From an uncultured Bacteroidota bacterium (GTDB taxonomy: Bacteria > Bacteroidota > Bacteroidia > Chitinophagales > Saprospiraceae): DNA of 6,141 nt. Within the stretch, counting starts at the first letter, position 1. Every line of letters begins with the position of its first letter. Location of the stretch: contig CALEIL010000547.1 in assembly GCA_937876435.1 (NCBI GenBank), positions 1 through 6,141 of the forward strand, read 5' to 3'. The translations under genes were made by a program, and so were the position numbers. A model generated the notes under the pieces. It ran no database searches. It saw only the letters and a list, made by a program, of their open reading frames with translations, and was not told the origin of the DNA. Positions 1 to 6,138 of the stretch are shown piece by piece.

Positions 1-1
1 G

Positions 2-568
2 GGTGGGCAGCGCAAGCTGCTCGAGATGGCACGCGACGCGGCCTTCGATGCCATCGTCAGCGACATTGATACCGATGATCTGACCAAGTTTTACATCGGC
101 TGGCTCCAGCTTTTCGGATTTTCCCAGGCGGACCACGATAACGTTCGCCGGATTACCCAGATCGGCCTGAGCGTGGAAATGTCGGAAATTTACGGACATC
201 ATCTGTTGGTCAAGCACGGAGAAAAATCTATGTTGGGTCATGCAGATATTCGTATCCGGGAGGAGGGAAAAATCGGGCTACGGCCGGTACGGAATTCAGA
301 TATTGATATGGCGCACCGGATGATGTATCTTTATGGCAAAGCGCTGCGCGTAGAACTACTCGACTATATCGCGGAAAAGGCTCCCGAAGCCGAATCTACC
401 GTATGGCGGGTCCTCAATTCTCTGGCCGAATTGATTCCCCCCTCCAAAGAAATAAAGGATGGGGAATGGGCTAAGGGGTTGTTGGTCAACCAAGATAATC
501 TGCTGAAGGAATCCAGAAATAGGGACATCAACCGGGGAATGCAATCAACCATTGAATTTGAATCATAG
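2..568 (+). CDS. DUF1156-type adenine-specific DNA methyltransferase, C-terminal part (partial at left edge)
   Basis: The reading frame is open to the left edge, reading GGQRKLLE before the first Met at base 26. It is therefore the 3' end of a larger gene, and the ATG at 26 is probably internal. No methylase catalytic motif is present in this part. The call rests on the tail. A 'DLTKFYIGWLQLFGF' segment (about bases 77-121) matches the 'D..TRFY.LWRW.YG' block of DUF1156 methylases. It is followed by an 'LLVKHGEKSML' block (family form VKK.GK.V.LL). An 'IDMAHRMMYLYG' segment (302-337) matches the family's '(V/I)D.LHR.L.LW..G', and a 'VWRVLNSLAELIP' helix matches 'FWRVAQALSELLP'. Family members modify adenine in DNA and occur in defence islands beside DUF499 ATPases. 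The next gene starts 11 bases after the TAG stop, which suggests one operon. This is recognition from memory, not a profile search. The enzymatic activity is inferred from the family. Confidence 0.75.
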   Translation, partial: GGQRKLLEMARDAAFDAIVSDIDTDDLTKFYIGWLQLFGFSQADHDNVRRITQIGLSVEMSEIYGHHLLVKHGEKSMLGHADIRIREEGKIGLRPVRNSDIDMAHRMMYLYGKALRVELLDYIAEKAPEAESTVWRVLNSLAELIPPSKEIKDGEWAKGLLVNQDNLLKESRNRDINRGMQSTIEFES

Positions 569-579
569 CAACACAGACC

Positions 580-1014
580 ATGGAAAACATTAAAAGAAAC
601 AATCTCGACCGGGCTCTGGGCCTTTTTCTCGAAACCATGCGCTCCTATATTCCATCCGTGATGAAGAAGAAACACGGTGCGAAATGGGACCAGGCGTATT
701 ATGAGACCATGAGCAAGGTCCAACAAAAATTTTGGAATGAGAACACCCGCCTTGAGGGGAAAAGTCCCGAGCAGATGATCGACATCGGGAATCTGGCTTC
801 CTGGGCATTGGATAGAAACGTGCAACACCTCATCAGGAAGGACTTTAATAGAATGACGACCAAGCTTTCCACAAAATTCAGTGAAATCGCAGAGGTGCGC
901 AATATGATCTTTCACTTCGAGGAACTGAAACCCCGTAAAGCGGAACAGGCGTACAACCACATGATCGATATCGTCCACCAGCTTCGATTTAAGGATTTGG
1001 AAACTGAACTCCTC
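580..1014 (+). other. HEPN (Swt1-like) domain region of the DUF499 protein
   Basis: The first ~145 residues are mostly amphipathic helix and precede the DUF499 ATPase block. The sequence 'EVRNMIFHF' at residues 105-113 (bases 892-918) fits the HEPN Rx4-6H motif with the usual polar residue (N108) after the arginine. HEPN domains dimerise to form a metal-independent RNase site from these R and H residues. Swt1-type HEPN domains are commonly found at the start of DUF499 proteins. Both expected catalytic residues are present, so activity is plausible, but it is not shown by sequence alone. Confidence 0.75.
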
Positions 1015-3849
1015 AATCTCAAAAATGAGAAACCGATTCAGGAGCAGATTGCTGAGGAACAAATCGAACAATCAACGTCGGAGATTGCGCTCACGGCCTG
1101 GTTCAACAACGCCAAGCCCCACCTGGATATTCGCCAGGGCAATCTGGATGAATCGGTTTTTGCGGCGGACCTGGCTGAAGTAGCACTCGGCACAGGGCGT
1201 GAGGTTTATAACAATCAGTCGCTGTTCTTTGATAAGACCTATTTCACGGAAGGACTCACCAATATCGCCAACCGGGTCGTAAAGGGATTGAACGGAAACC
1301 AGGATGGCGAGAATCGGATCATCACGCTGCAGACCGGATTTGGAGGTGGAAAGACCCATACGCTCATTTCGTTGTATCATCTGGTTCGTGCCGGGAAAAA
1401 TATTGCTGAAAACAGTAAGGTGGCAGGTAAACTGACTGCTTTGCCACAGTATGATAAAGCCGCTATCGCGGTATTCACCAATACGACCAACGATCCTACC
1501 CAGGGTCGACAAGTAGGCGATGTGCATATCCGTACATTGTGGGGGGAGTTGGCCTGGCAGCTCGGAGGACCAAAGATGTACGAAAAAATACGAGCCAATG
1601 ATGAGTCACGGACTGCACCCAAGGGATTGTTTATAGAGATTTTACAGGAAGCTTCACCTGCCCTGATTCTTATCGATGAGCTAGCGGATTATTGCGTCCC
1701 GGCTTCAGGTGTGCAGGTAGGTGGCTCCACTTTGTCGGATCAGACCATCAGTTTTATGCAGGAACTGACCGAAGCCATCGCCAAGGTTAAAAATTGTGTA
1801 GGGGTGATTACCTTACCGGCCAGCGTCACGGAAGTGGCCAATTCTCCGCAGACGGCTGCCATTCTCCAATCCCTGGAAAAACGGGTCGCCCGGGTGGGAG
1901 CGGATACCAAACCGGTAGCAGAAGAGGAGATTTTTGAAGTGATCCGGCATCGGTTATTTGAGGGATTTGGAGATGACCGGGTGACGGAAAAGGTATTGGA
2001 ATCGTACGCCACGCTTTATGATAATATTTGGCTGGAACTTCCAGAACGCTCCAATAAATCGGAATACGCGGATCTGATGCGACGGGCGTATCCGTTTCAT
2101 CCGGAATTGATCAATATTTTCAAAAATAAATGGGCGAGTCATCCACAATTTCAGAGAACCAGAGGAGTTCTTCGACTGCTTGCTTCGATCGTTTCGGATC
2201 TCTGGAAACGACGCAATAATTTGATCGGGAATCATACCTTGATCCATCCCTCTCACCTCCGGATCGACAACCTGGATACGTTGACCGGGGAAGTGAAAAA
2301 ACTATATGGGATGGGATATGATGCGGTGATCAGCTCTGACGTGTGCGGTACGCAATCCAATGCGTATCATATCGATGAGGAGAAGCCGGCATTTGGTGAA
2401 TACAATCTTACGCAAGGGATAGCCACAACCATTTTTCTAAATTCTTTTGGAAGTACTGGGGTGAACAGGGGGATCACGGTTCGGGAGTTGAAACTCCAAC
2501 TGGTCGTTCCCGGCGGCTTCAACCACAACAGCATCAACAGCAGCCTGGATGAGATGCAAAACCGAGCCTACTACCTGTATTATTCACAGACCGGCGGATC
2601 TGACCAGCGCTATTGGTTTCATACCAAAGCCAACCTCAATATCCTGGTCAACTCAGCAGTTTCCGAGATCAAGGACGAACGCATCGAGAGCGAGATTATT
2701 AAGATACTCGAGGACAAGTCAAGACGAGTTTCCAAATTCAAATTGATCGTTAATCCACAAGGGGATGTTCCAGAACTGAAATCTCCTACGCTGATCATTC
2801 TCCATCCCGCGTTGTATAAAAACGGCAATCGAAGATTCGAATCAGAGATTGAGAATCTTGCGCTACGAAAAGGGAACAATGATCGAATTTACCGCAACAC
2901 GCTGCTGTTTGTATCCGTATCCAATCATGGACGTGCGTCGTTGTATAATATTATCCGGGAGTATCTCGCCTGCAAAAAGATTAAAGAGGATTACTATAGT
3001 ACATTGGAACCGGATCAAAAACCGGATCTGAATGCTCGGATCGTGGATGCTGCAGAAAGAGTACAGAAGGAATTGGTGACGGCGTACAATCAGATCCACA
3101 AATATTCGGGCGCCCAAGGTCGGACTACCACGGAGGTCCGCGAATTTAAGGACGCCTTTGATGTACAGGTTTCCAATATTTTCTGGGATAAATTACGGAA
3201 CGAGGAATGGTTGTTGGAATCTGTCGGTCACAATACATTGCGACGGAACAATCTGCTACCGGAAGATGGAAAACCGATCCAGACAAAACAGGTGTGGGAG
3301 GCTTTTCTACGTTATGATGACAAGCCAATGATCGCCAATAAGTCCGCCTTGGAAAACAGCCTGGTGAAATATTGCCATAATCGACAATTTGCCATTGCCT
3401 CCAAAGGATCTAAGGACTGGACTCGGATGTATTTTGGATCGGGTGTACCGATGTTTGATGCGGAGGATGAGACTTTCTGGCTGGTATCGCCGGGTGATTA
3501 TCAGGCGTGGATGCGGAGTCAGGAAAATGTATCATCACCTGAGTTAGTTCCCGATTCGGATGGTCCCATGGATACCGGTAGTGATACACATTCAGTTCCG
3601 AAATCATCTGATGAAGGTGAGGTTGTCCGAAAAATCCGAAGGATTTCGGTGTCCGGTCAGGCGAATGCCATCGTGTTCAATCAATTGTTCAACTCATTCA
3701 TTATGCCATTGAAGGAGAACGATGTCCAAATCGAGTTTACCATTACGGCCCGTTCCAAGCCCAATTATCCGATCACGGAGAACAGCCAGCAATACAAGAT
3801 CGTGAAGGAATCGGCCAGACAGATGGGTTTTGAGGTGGATGAGGAATAG
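580..3849 (+). CDS. DUF499 family ATPase with N-terminal Swt1-like HEPN domain (anti-phage associated)
   Basis: This is a complete 1089-residue protein, a usual length for HEPN-DUF499 proteins. Residues about 1-145 are helical and resemble a Swt1-type HEPN domain, with the ribonuclease motif Rx4H as R107-NMIF-H112. Residues 145-172 form an acidic, Gln/Glu-rich linker. DUF499 begins near 174 with a 'PHLDIRQGNLDESVFAADL' block. The P-loop is GFGGGKTH at 253-260 (K258, T259). Walker B is ALILIDE at 361-367 (D366, E367). A sensor-like strand, GVITLPA, lies at 408-414. The DUF499 signatures YPFHPEL (504-510) and QRTRGVLRLL (525-534) follow. Residues about 985-1014 are a polar, Pro/Ser/Asp-rich flexible linker. 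A small C-terminal domain after it ends with the family-typical 'TENSQQYKIVKESARQ'. The ATG at 580 has no clear Shine-Dalgarno sequence, but it keeps the HEPN start intact and lies 11 bases after the methylase stop. In known islands DUF499 proteins accompany DUF1156 methylases and helicases. An ATP-driven DNA-sensing role and an abortive RNase role are inference. Confidence 0.9.
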   Translation: MENIKRNNLDRALGLFLETMRSYIPSVMKKKHGAKWDQAYYETMSKVQQKFWNENTRLEGKSPEQMIDIGNLASWALDRNVQHLIRKDFNRMTTKLSTKFSEIAEVRNMIFHFEELKPRKAEQAYNHMIDIVHQLRFKDLETELLNLKNEKPIQEQIAEEQIEQSTSEIALTAWFNNAKPHLDIRQGNLDESVFAADLAEVALGTGREVYNNQSLFFDKTYFTEGLTNIANRVVKGLNGNQDGENRIITLQTGFGGGKTHTLISLYHLVRAGKNIAENSKVAGKLTALPQYDKAAIAVFTNTTNDPTQGRQVGDVHIRTLWGELAWQLGGPKMYEKIRANDESRTAPKGLFIEILQEASPALILIDELADYCVPASGVQVGGSTLSDQTISFMQELTEAIAKVKNCVGVITLPASVTEVANSPQTAAILQSLEKRVARVGADTKPVAEEEIFEVIRHRLFEGFGDDRVTEKVLESYATLYDNIWLELPERSNKSEYADLMRRAYPFHPELINIFKNKWASHPQFQRTRGVLRLLASIVSDLWKRRNNLIGNHTLIHPSHLRIDNLDTLTGEVKKLYGMGYDAVISSDVCGTQSNAYHIDEEKPAFGEYNLTQGIATTIFLNSFGSTGVNRGITVRELKLQLVVPGGFNHNSINSSLDEMQNRAYYLYYSQTGGSDQRYWFHTKANLNILVNSAVSEIKDERIESEIIKILEDKSRRVSKFKLIVNPQGDVPELKSPTLIILHPALYKNGNRRFESEIENLALRKGNNDRIYRNTLLFVSVSNHGRASLYNIIREYLACKKIKEDYYSTLEPDQKPDLNARIVDAAERVQKELVTAYNQIHKYSGAQGRTTTEVREFKDAFDVQVSNIFWDKLRNEEWLLESVGHNTLRRNNLLPEDGKPIQTKQVWEAFLRYDDKPMIANKSALENSLVKYCHNRQFAIASKGSKDWTRMYFGSGVPMFDAEDETFWLVSPGDYQAWMRSQENVSSPELVPDSDGPMDTGSDTHSVPKSSDEGEVVRKIRRISVSGQANAIVFNQLFNSFIMPLKENDVQIEFTITARSKPNYPITENSQQYKIVKESARQMGFEVDEE

Positions 3850-3876
3850 GCGTATAATCTATAGGTATTCCATATT
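3850..3876. other. 27-base gap between convergent genes
   Basis: This short AT-rich gap separates the stop of the DUF499 gene (+) from the stop of the antitoxin remnant (-). It has no GC-rich hairpin followed by a T-tract on either strand. The only symmetry nearby is a weak ATATT-TC-AATAT, just inside the end of the minus-strand frame. Transcription from either side may therefore run into the opposite gene. Confidence 0.5.
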
Positions 3877-4683
3877 TCAATATCCTCCTTCATTTAACAA
3901 ATCAATTTCTTGTCTCAATCCATTGCCAATAAGGAATGGAATGAGGTTTAAATATTGCATCCTACTTATAATAACCCCAGCTGGCGTTCTAAATTTATTA
4001 GCAAACTCATAAATCATTTCTTCATTGAGTGGAGCACCATCAATAATTTGTTGCATTTCACTTTCATTCAACAATATTTTGGCAGCCAAGTCATTTGCTT
4101 CTTTTTCCTTCTTCTGATCTATTTCAGTTCCTTCTACATTTTCTAGGAATATATCTTTTTTACCGTGCAAGATGATGTGGGCTGCTTGGTGAAAAAACGT
4201 AAACCAGAAATGGTCGTTGGTTTTATACCTGCCAGAAAGTTGGATAATTGGTTGGTTGTGAAACCAACGGGTAGCTCCGCTAATAGGGGCATTGGGTAAG
4301 TTTTGAGTGAACACAACCCTCACACCACACTCAGCACAAATGTTTTGCAATCGTCGGGTAAAGTTGTCAGGCATCAAATAGGTCAATTCTTTTATATCTG
4401 ATAAAGTAGTTTTAAATTTCTTTTTATCAAATTCATCAATTTTAATTTCTGTGGCTTGCATTTCTCCTTTTCGTAGCCATGCAGAAATAGCATGAGGGCT
4501 TTGTGTATGTGCTACTGAAACTCTAAATGCTACCGAAACTTCTTCGGCCATGTATATGCGTTTCCATTCGTCAGTGCTTGCCACGCAAAAGAATTTGAGT
4601 AGTTCGTCCACTAATACGTGATTTTCTTTTGTGTCGGGCAGCCAGCCAAATTTTCTCATTTCATTTACAGGAAAAGCAGTCAA
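3877..4683 (-). CDS. Surviving ORF of the antitoxin remnant: ImmA/IrrE-like metallopeptidase domain
   Basis: This is the longest intact piece of the broken gene: 268 codons if started at TTG 4683. The frame is open back to the second TGA, so no true start is evident, and the next Met codon is at 4659. It lacks the DNA-binding domain. Residues about 1-110 are the linker region typical of HigA/ImmA fusions, including 'MRKFGWLPDTKE' and 'SPHAISAWLRKGE'. Residues about 115-235 are the ImmA/IrrE domain. It contains 'CAECGVRVVFTQNLP', then 'FWFTFFHQAAHIILHGKKD' with the metal-binding histidines H165 and H169, and 'EKEANDLAAKILL' with E195 as the likely third ligand. The catalytic glutamate position is Gln166 (CAA), so proteolysis is doubtful. 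An automated annotator would probably call this a stand-alone ImmA/IrrE protein. I consider it the tail of the pseudogene. Confidence 0.6.
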   Translation of the reverse strand: MTAFPVNEMRKFGWLPDTKENHVLVDELLKFFCVASTDEWKRIYMAEEVSVAFRVSVAHTQSPHAISAWLRKGEMQATEIKIDEFDKKKFKTTLSDIKELTYLMPDNFTRRLQNICAECGVRVVFTQNLPNAPISGATRWFHNQPIIQLSGRYKTNDHFWFTFFHQAAHIILHGKKDIFLENVEGTEIDQKKEKEANDLAAKILLNESEMQQIIDGAPLNEEMIYEFANKFRTPAGVIISRMQYLNLIPFLIGNGLRQEIDLLNEGGY

Positions 4684-4752
4684 CCAGCCTCTTTCTTTTT
4701 CAAATTCTTCCTTCTGTTGTAATTCATATACTTCTCTGCGGTACGTCTTTTC

Positions 4753-4947
4753 TCAGTTTAGCCAGAAGCTTGCAGGAATACCCAACACTTTTTCCAATTT
4801 AAAAGCGGTTGCCATTGTTATTGGCTCTCTGCCTTTGATGATGTCGTTAATTTTTTCTTTGGGTCTTCCCATTCTTTCGGCAAGTTCAACCTGGCTCATG
4901 CCGATAAAATCTATGTGCTCCTGAATGGTGTCGCCAGGAGGGGATAG
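4753..4947 (-). other. XRE helix-turn-helix segment between the two in-frame stops
   Basis: Sixty-four open codons lie between the TGA at 4948-4950 and the TGA that ends this range. They hold a complete XRE/HigA helix-turn-helix: 'IGMSQVELAERMG' gives helices 1-2, 'KEKINDIIKG' the recognition helix, and 'REPITMATAFKLEKVLGIP' helices 4-5. The only ATG (4899) lies inside the first helix and would give 48 residues. A functional short repressor from this piece is therefore unlikely unless an upstream non-ATG start or readthrough is used. Confidence 0.65.
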
Positions 4948-4969
4948 TCAAGATTTTGCTATTTCAAGT

Positions 4970-4980
4970 ATGGTTACCAT
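4970..4980. promoter_or_regulatory. Short palindrome at the antitoxin start codon, possible autoregulatory site
   Basis: ATGGT-T-ACCAT is an 11-base sequence with perfect 5-base arms that includes the presumed ATG of the antitoxin frame. HigA-type antitoxins bind palindromes close to their own start. A sequence this short could arise by chance, and no second copy was seen nearby. Confidence 0.2.
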
Positions 4981-5104
4981 GTTGTTTGATTTATTCTGTT
5001 GGGTTTAATGGTAATCTTCAATTCGTTAGGGAGTGTAAAACGCACTCACCGCTCGTTCTTTGGATACTTTTTCGGATATCTGGGGCTGTGCTATTCCCGG
5101 GTTC
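4981..5104. other. 124-base intergenic gap without a gene; one short hairpin
   Basis: Both neighbours are on the minus strand. I find no toxin gene here: the frames are closed within a few tens of codons. A 5-base inverted repeat GAGTG/CACTC (5031-5035 and 5043-5047, 7-base loop) is not followed by a T-tract on either strand, so it is a poor terminator. The gap should contain the antitoxin promoter, but no convincing -33/-7 pair could be picked out. Confidence 0.4.
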
Positions 5105-5965
5105 TCACGGCTTCTTCTTCCACACCTTATTCGAATATTTCAGATACTCCGGCAAGGCAGCTGACCCGTACCAATTGTAAAGCTCGAAATCCAATAGTCC
5201 GGCCTGGATAGCCGGGTCGGTTTGCAAGAGAGTTTCAGTTTCTTCTATGGAGGGAACGTCCAGGATGAAGATGCCCCGGTAGGTTTGATCATTTTTGCCA
5301 AGAGGTCCGGCTACGATCAACTTCCCTTCTTCTGCCAATCGGTTGATATTGTCCATGTGACCCCGAAAGCTATTGGAGATCAAATCTTTATCGGTGCTCT
5401 GGTTGCGTCCGGTTTTGAGCATGACCAGGATAAAGCCTTTCGTGCCGTAGTCATCGGCACCGAGTTTTTGGGCCAGGTCTGAGTCGTATTGAGGATTGGT
5501 CACGCTGCTGTCCTGGTGTGCCGGTGGTGTATTCAATTTTAACAGCCTATAAGAAAAAGTTTCGTCCTTACCATCGGAAATCGTAACCTGAATTTCAGAA
5601 TCGGATTGGGGGTGGTACGATATTATTTTGGGGAAATCGTGATCAGGGTTTTCGAAGATAAAAGTGCTATCAGAGTTGGTCATCCTAAATGGCACCCCTT
5701 TTCCTTCGTTTTGATTCAGTACGGTGGCCGTGTAATAGATGGCATTGTCCCTCAGGGTAATATCCAGGTATTCGGTGACCACTATGCGATCATCCTGTAT
5801 GGTATAGGACAGACCTTTGAGCGATTGTTCGTTGAGCTTGTCCCAGTGTTCATACGTTTCCTGATTTTCGATTTTCCAGGAGCCTTTCAGAAATTCCGGA
5901 AGGTTGGTTTGAGTAAGACATGGTTTTGTGAAGAATATTACGATCAAAAAGAACAGGTATTTCAT
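5105..5965 (-). CDS. Exported DUF6265-YCII fusion protein
   Basis: The protein has 286 residues from the ATG at 5965. This start was chosen because MKYLFFLIVIFF gives a clear signal peptide (about residues 1-19). The frame stays open to a GTG at 6010, but that would bury the signal behind 15 residues. Residues about 22-144 match the DUF6265 lipocalin-like domain: 'LKGSWKIE' at the start, Trp41, an aromatic strand 'AIYYTATVLNQNEG', and the hallmark NPDHDFP at 106-112. A 25-residue polar linker follows. Residues about 174-270 are a YCII domain: 'KGFILVMLKTGRN', then RGHMDNINRLAEEGKLIVAGP with the conserved His203, and 'LQTDPAIQAGLLDFELYNWYGSAAL' with Asp250. YCII domains are small dimeric alpha/beta barrels with a His/Asp pair proposed to be catalytic; substrates of most are unknown. 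Cys16 is not in a lipobox, so periplasmic secretion is likelier than lipidation. No function is assigned. There is no sign of a link to the defence genes. Confidence 0.88.
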   Translation of the reverse strand: MKYLFFLIVIFFTKPCLTQTNLPEFLKGSWKIENQETYEHWDKLNEQSLKGLSYTIQDDRIVVTEYLDITLRDNAIYYTATVLNQNEGKGVPFRMTNSDSTFIFENPDHDFPKIISYHPQSDSEIQVTISDGKDETFSYRLLKLNTPPAHQDSSVTNPQYDSDLAQKLGADDYGTKGFILVMLKTGRNQSTDKDLISNSFRGHMDNINRLAEEGKLIVAGPLGKNDQTYRGIFILDVPSIEETETLLQTDPAIQAGLLDFELYNWYGSAALPEYLKYSNKVWKKKP

Positions 5966-6086
5966 AGCTATTGAAGTGAACATTATTCTGATAAAACATT
6001 TCAAACCCACAATTCATTCCATCTTGCTGGATCCAATGTTCTGTCAGGATAAATTTCCCGAAGTAAATTAAAATTTTTTTGACGGA

Positions 6087-6112
6087 ATCGATCGTACCCA
6101 CGTACGATCGAT
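6087..6112. repeat. Perfect 11-base inverted repeat with 4-base loop
   Basis: The arms ATCGATCGTAC (6087-6097) and GTACGATCGAT (6102-6112) are exact reverse complements around the loop CCAC. Each arm contains CGATCG. Read on the minus strand, it is followed after six bases by A7T4 rather than a T-tract, so it is not a classical intrinsic terminator. It lies about 120 bases upstream of the DUF6265-YCII start. It could be an operator, a transcript-stabilising hairpin, or part of a terminator for a gene beyond the right edge. Confidence 0.7.
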
Positions 6113-6118
6113 GAGGAA

Positions 6119-6138
6119 CCGAAAAATACCTTTTTCGG
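6119..6138 (-). terminator. Possible terminator hairpin (A5/T5 stem)
   Basis: The arms CCGAAAAA (6119-6126) and TTTTTCGG (6131-6138) are perfect reverse complements with a 4-base loop. The T5 run lies in the 3' arm in either direction, so the element could act both ways. It sits six bases from the neighbouring 11-base inverted repeat. The likeliest role is ending a minus-strand gene that enters from the right edge. The short AT-rich stem makes this tentative. Confidence 0.4.

Larger units (their letters stand above)
3877..4980 (-). pseudogene. HigA-type antitoxin (XRE HTH + ImmA/IrrE domain), interrupted by two in-frame stops
   Basis: Read from the ATG at 4980, one frame runs for 367 codons to the TGA at 3877-3879, with TGA at codon 11 (4948-4950) and codon 76 (4753-4755). 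The frame makes family sense across both stops. 'SPPGDTIQEHIDFIG' leads into an XRE helix-turn-helix (MSQVELAERMGRPKEKINDI, residues 28-47). 'KLEKVLGIPASFWLN' sits directly before the second stop, and 'EKTYRREVYEL' continues after it, as in full-length HigA/ImmA fusions. The family usually has Trp near the first stop (KSWLSPPGDTI) and a residue such as Leu near the second (WLNLEK). Each could be explained by one base change. The C-terminal ImmA/IrrE domain carries HQAAH at 264-268 in place of HExxH. Such proteins normally repress their operon and neutralise a RelE-like HigB toxin, but no toxin gene is adjacent. Base composition is clearly AT-richer than the DUF499 gene (for example 12 G/C in bases 4381-4440). 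Sequencing error is the main alternative to a pseudogene. Confidence 0.82.

Noticed and set aside
7..20. GCAGC-gcaa-GCTGC hairpin with a GNRA-type loop
   Set aside because: It lies inside the methylase reading frame, which continues to the left edge, so it is best explained by the codons for Q-R-K-L-L.
364..1071. Long minus-strand open frame (235 codons) opposite the methylase and DUF499 genes
   Set aside because: It spans the antisense of two genes with clear family signatures and has no recognisable motif. It is a shadow frame.
3853..3858. TATAAT sequence between the convergent genes
   Set aside because: No suitably spaced -35 element and no gene downstream on the plus strand. It is expected by chance in AT-rich DNA.
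3877..4980. Alternative genetic code with TGA read as an amino acid
   Set aside because: TGA at 5105-5107 ends the YCII domain protein where the family normally ends, TGA at 3877-3879 ends the antitoxin at the expected place, and the large DUF499 frame has no internal TGA. Two isolated TGAs in one gene fit mutation or error better.
4978..5050. Short minus-strand frame starting at a GTG and overlapping the antitoxin ATG (about 23 residues, ending TTW)
   Set aside because: It is too short, has no resemblance to the end of a HigB/RelE toxin that I can recognise, and is closed by a stop directly upstream.
5850..6101. Minus-strand open frame of 83 codons overlapping the start of the DUF6265-YCII gene
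   Set aside because: It starts at a GTG inside the inverted repeat, overlaps the signal-peptide region in another frame, and has no recognisable domain.
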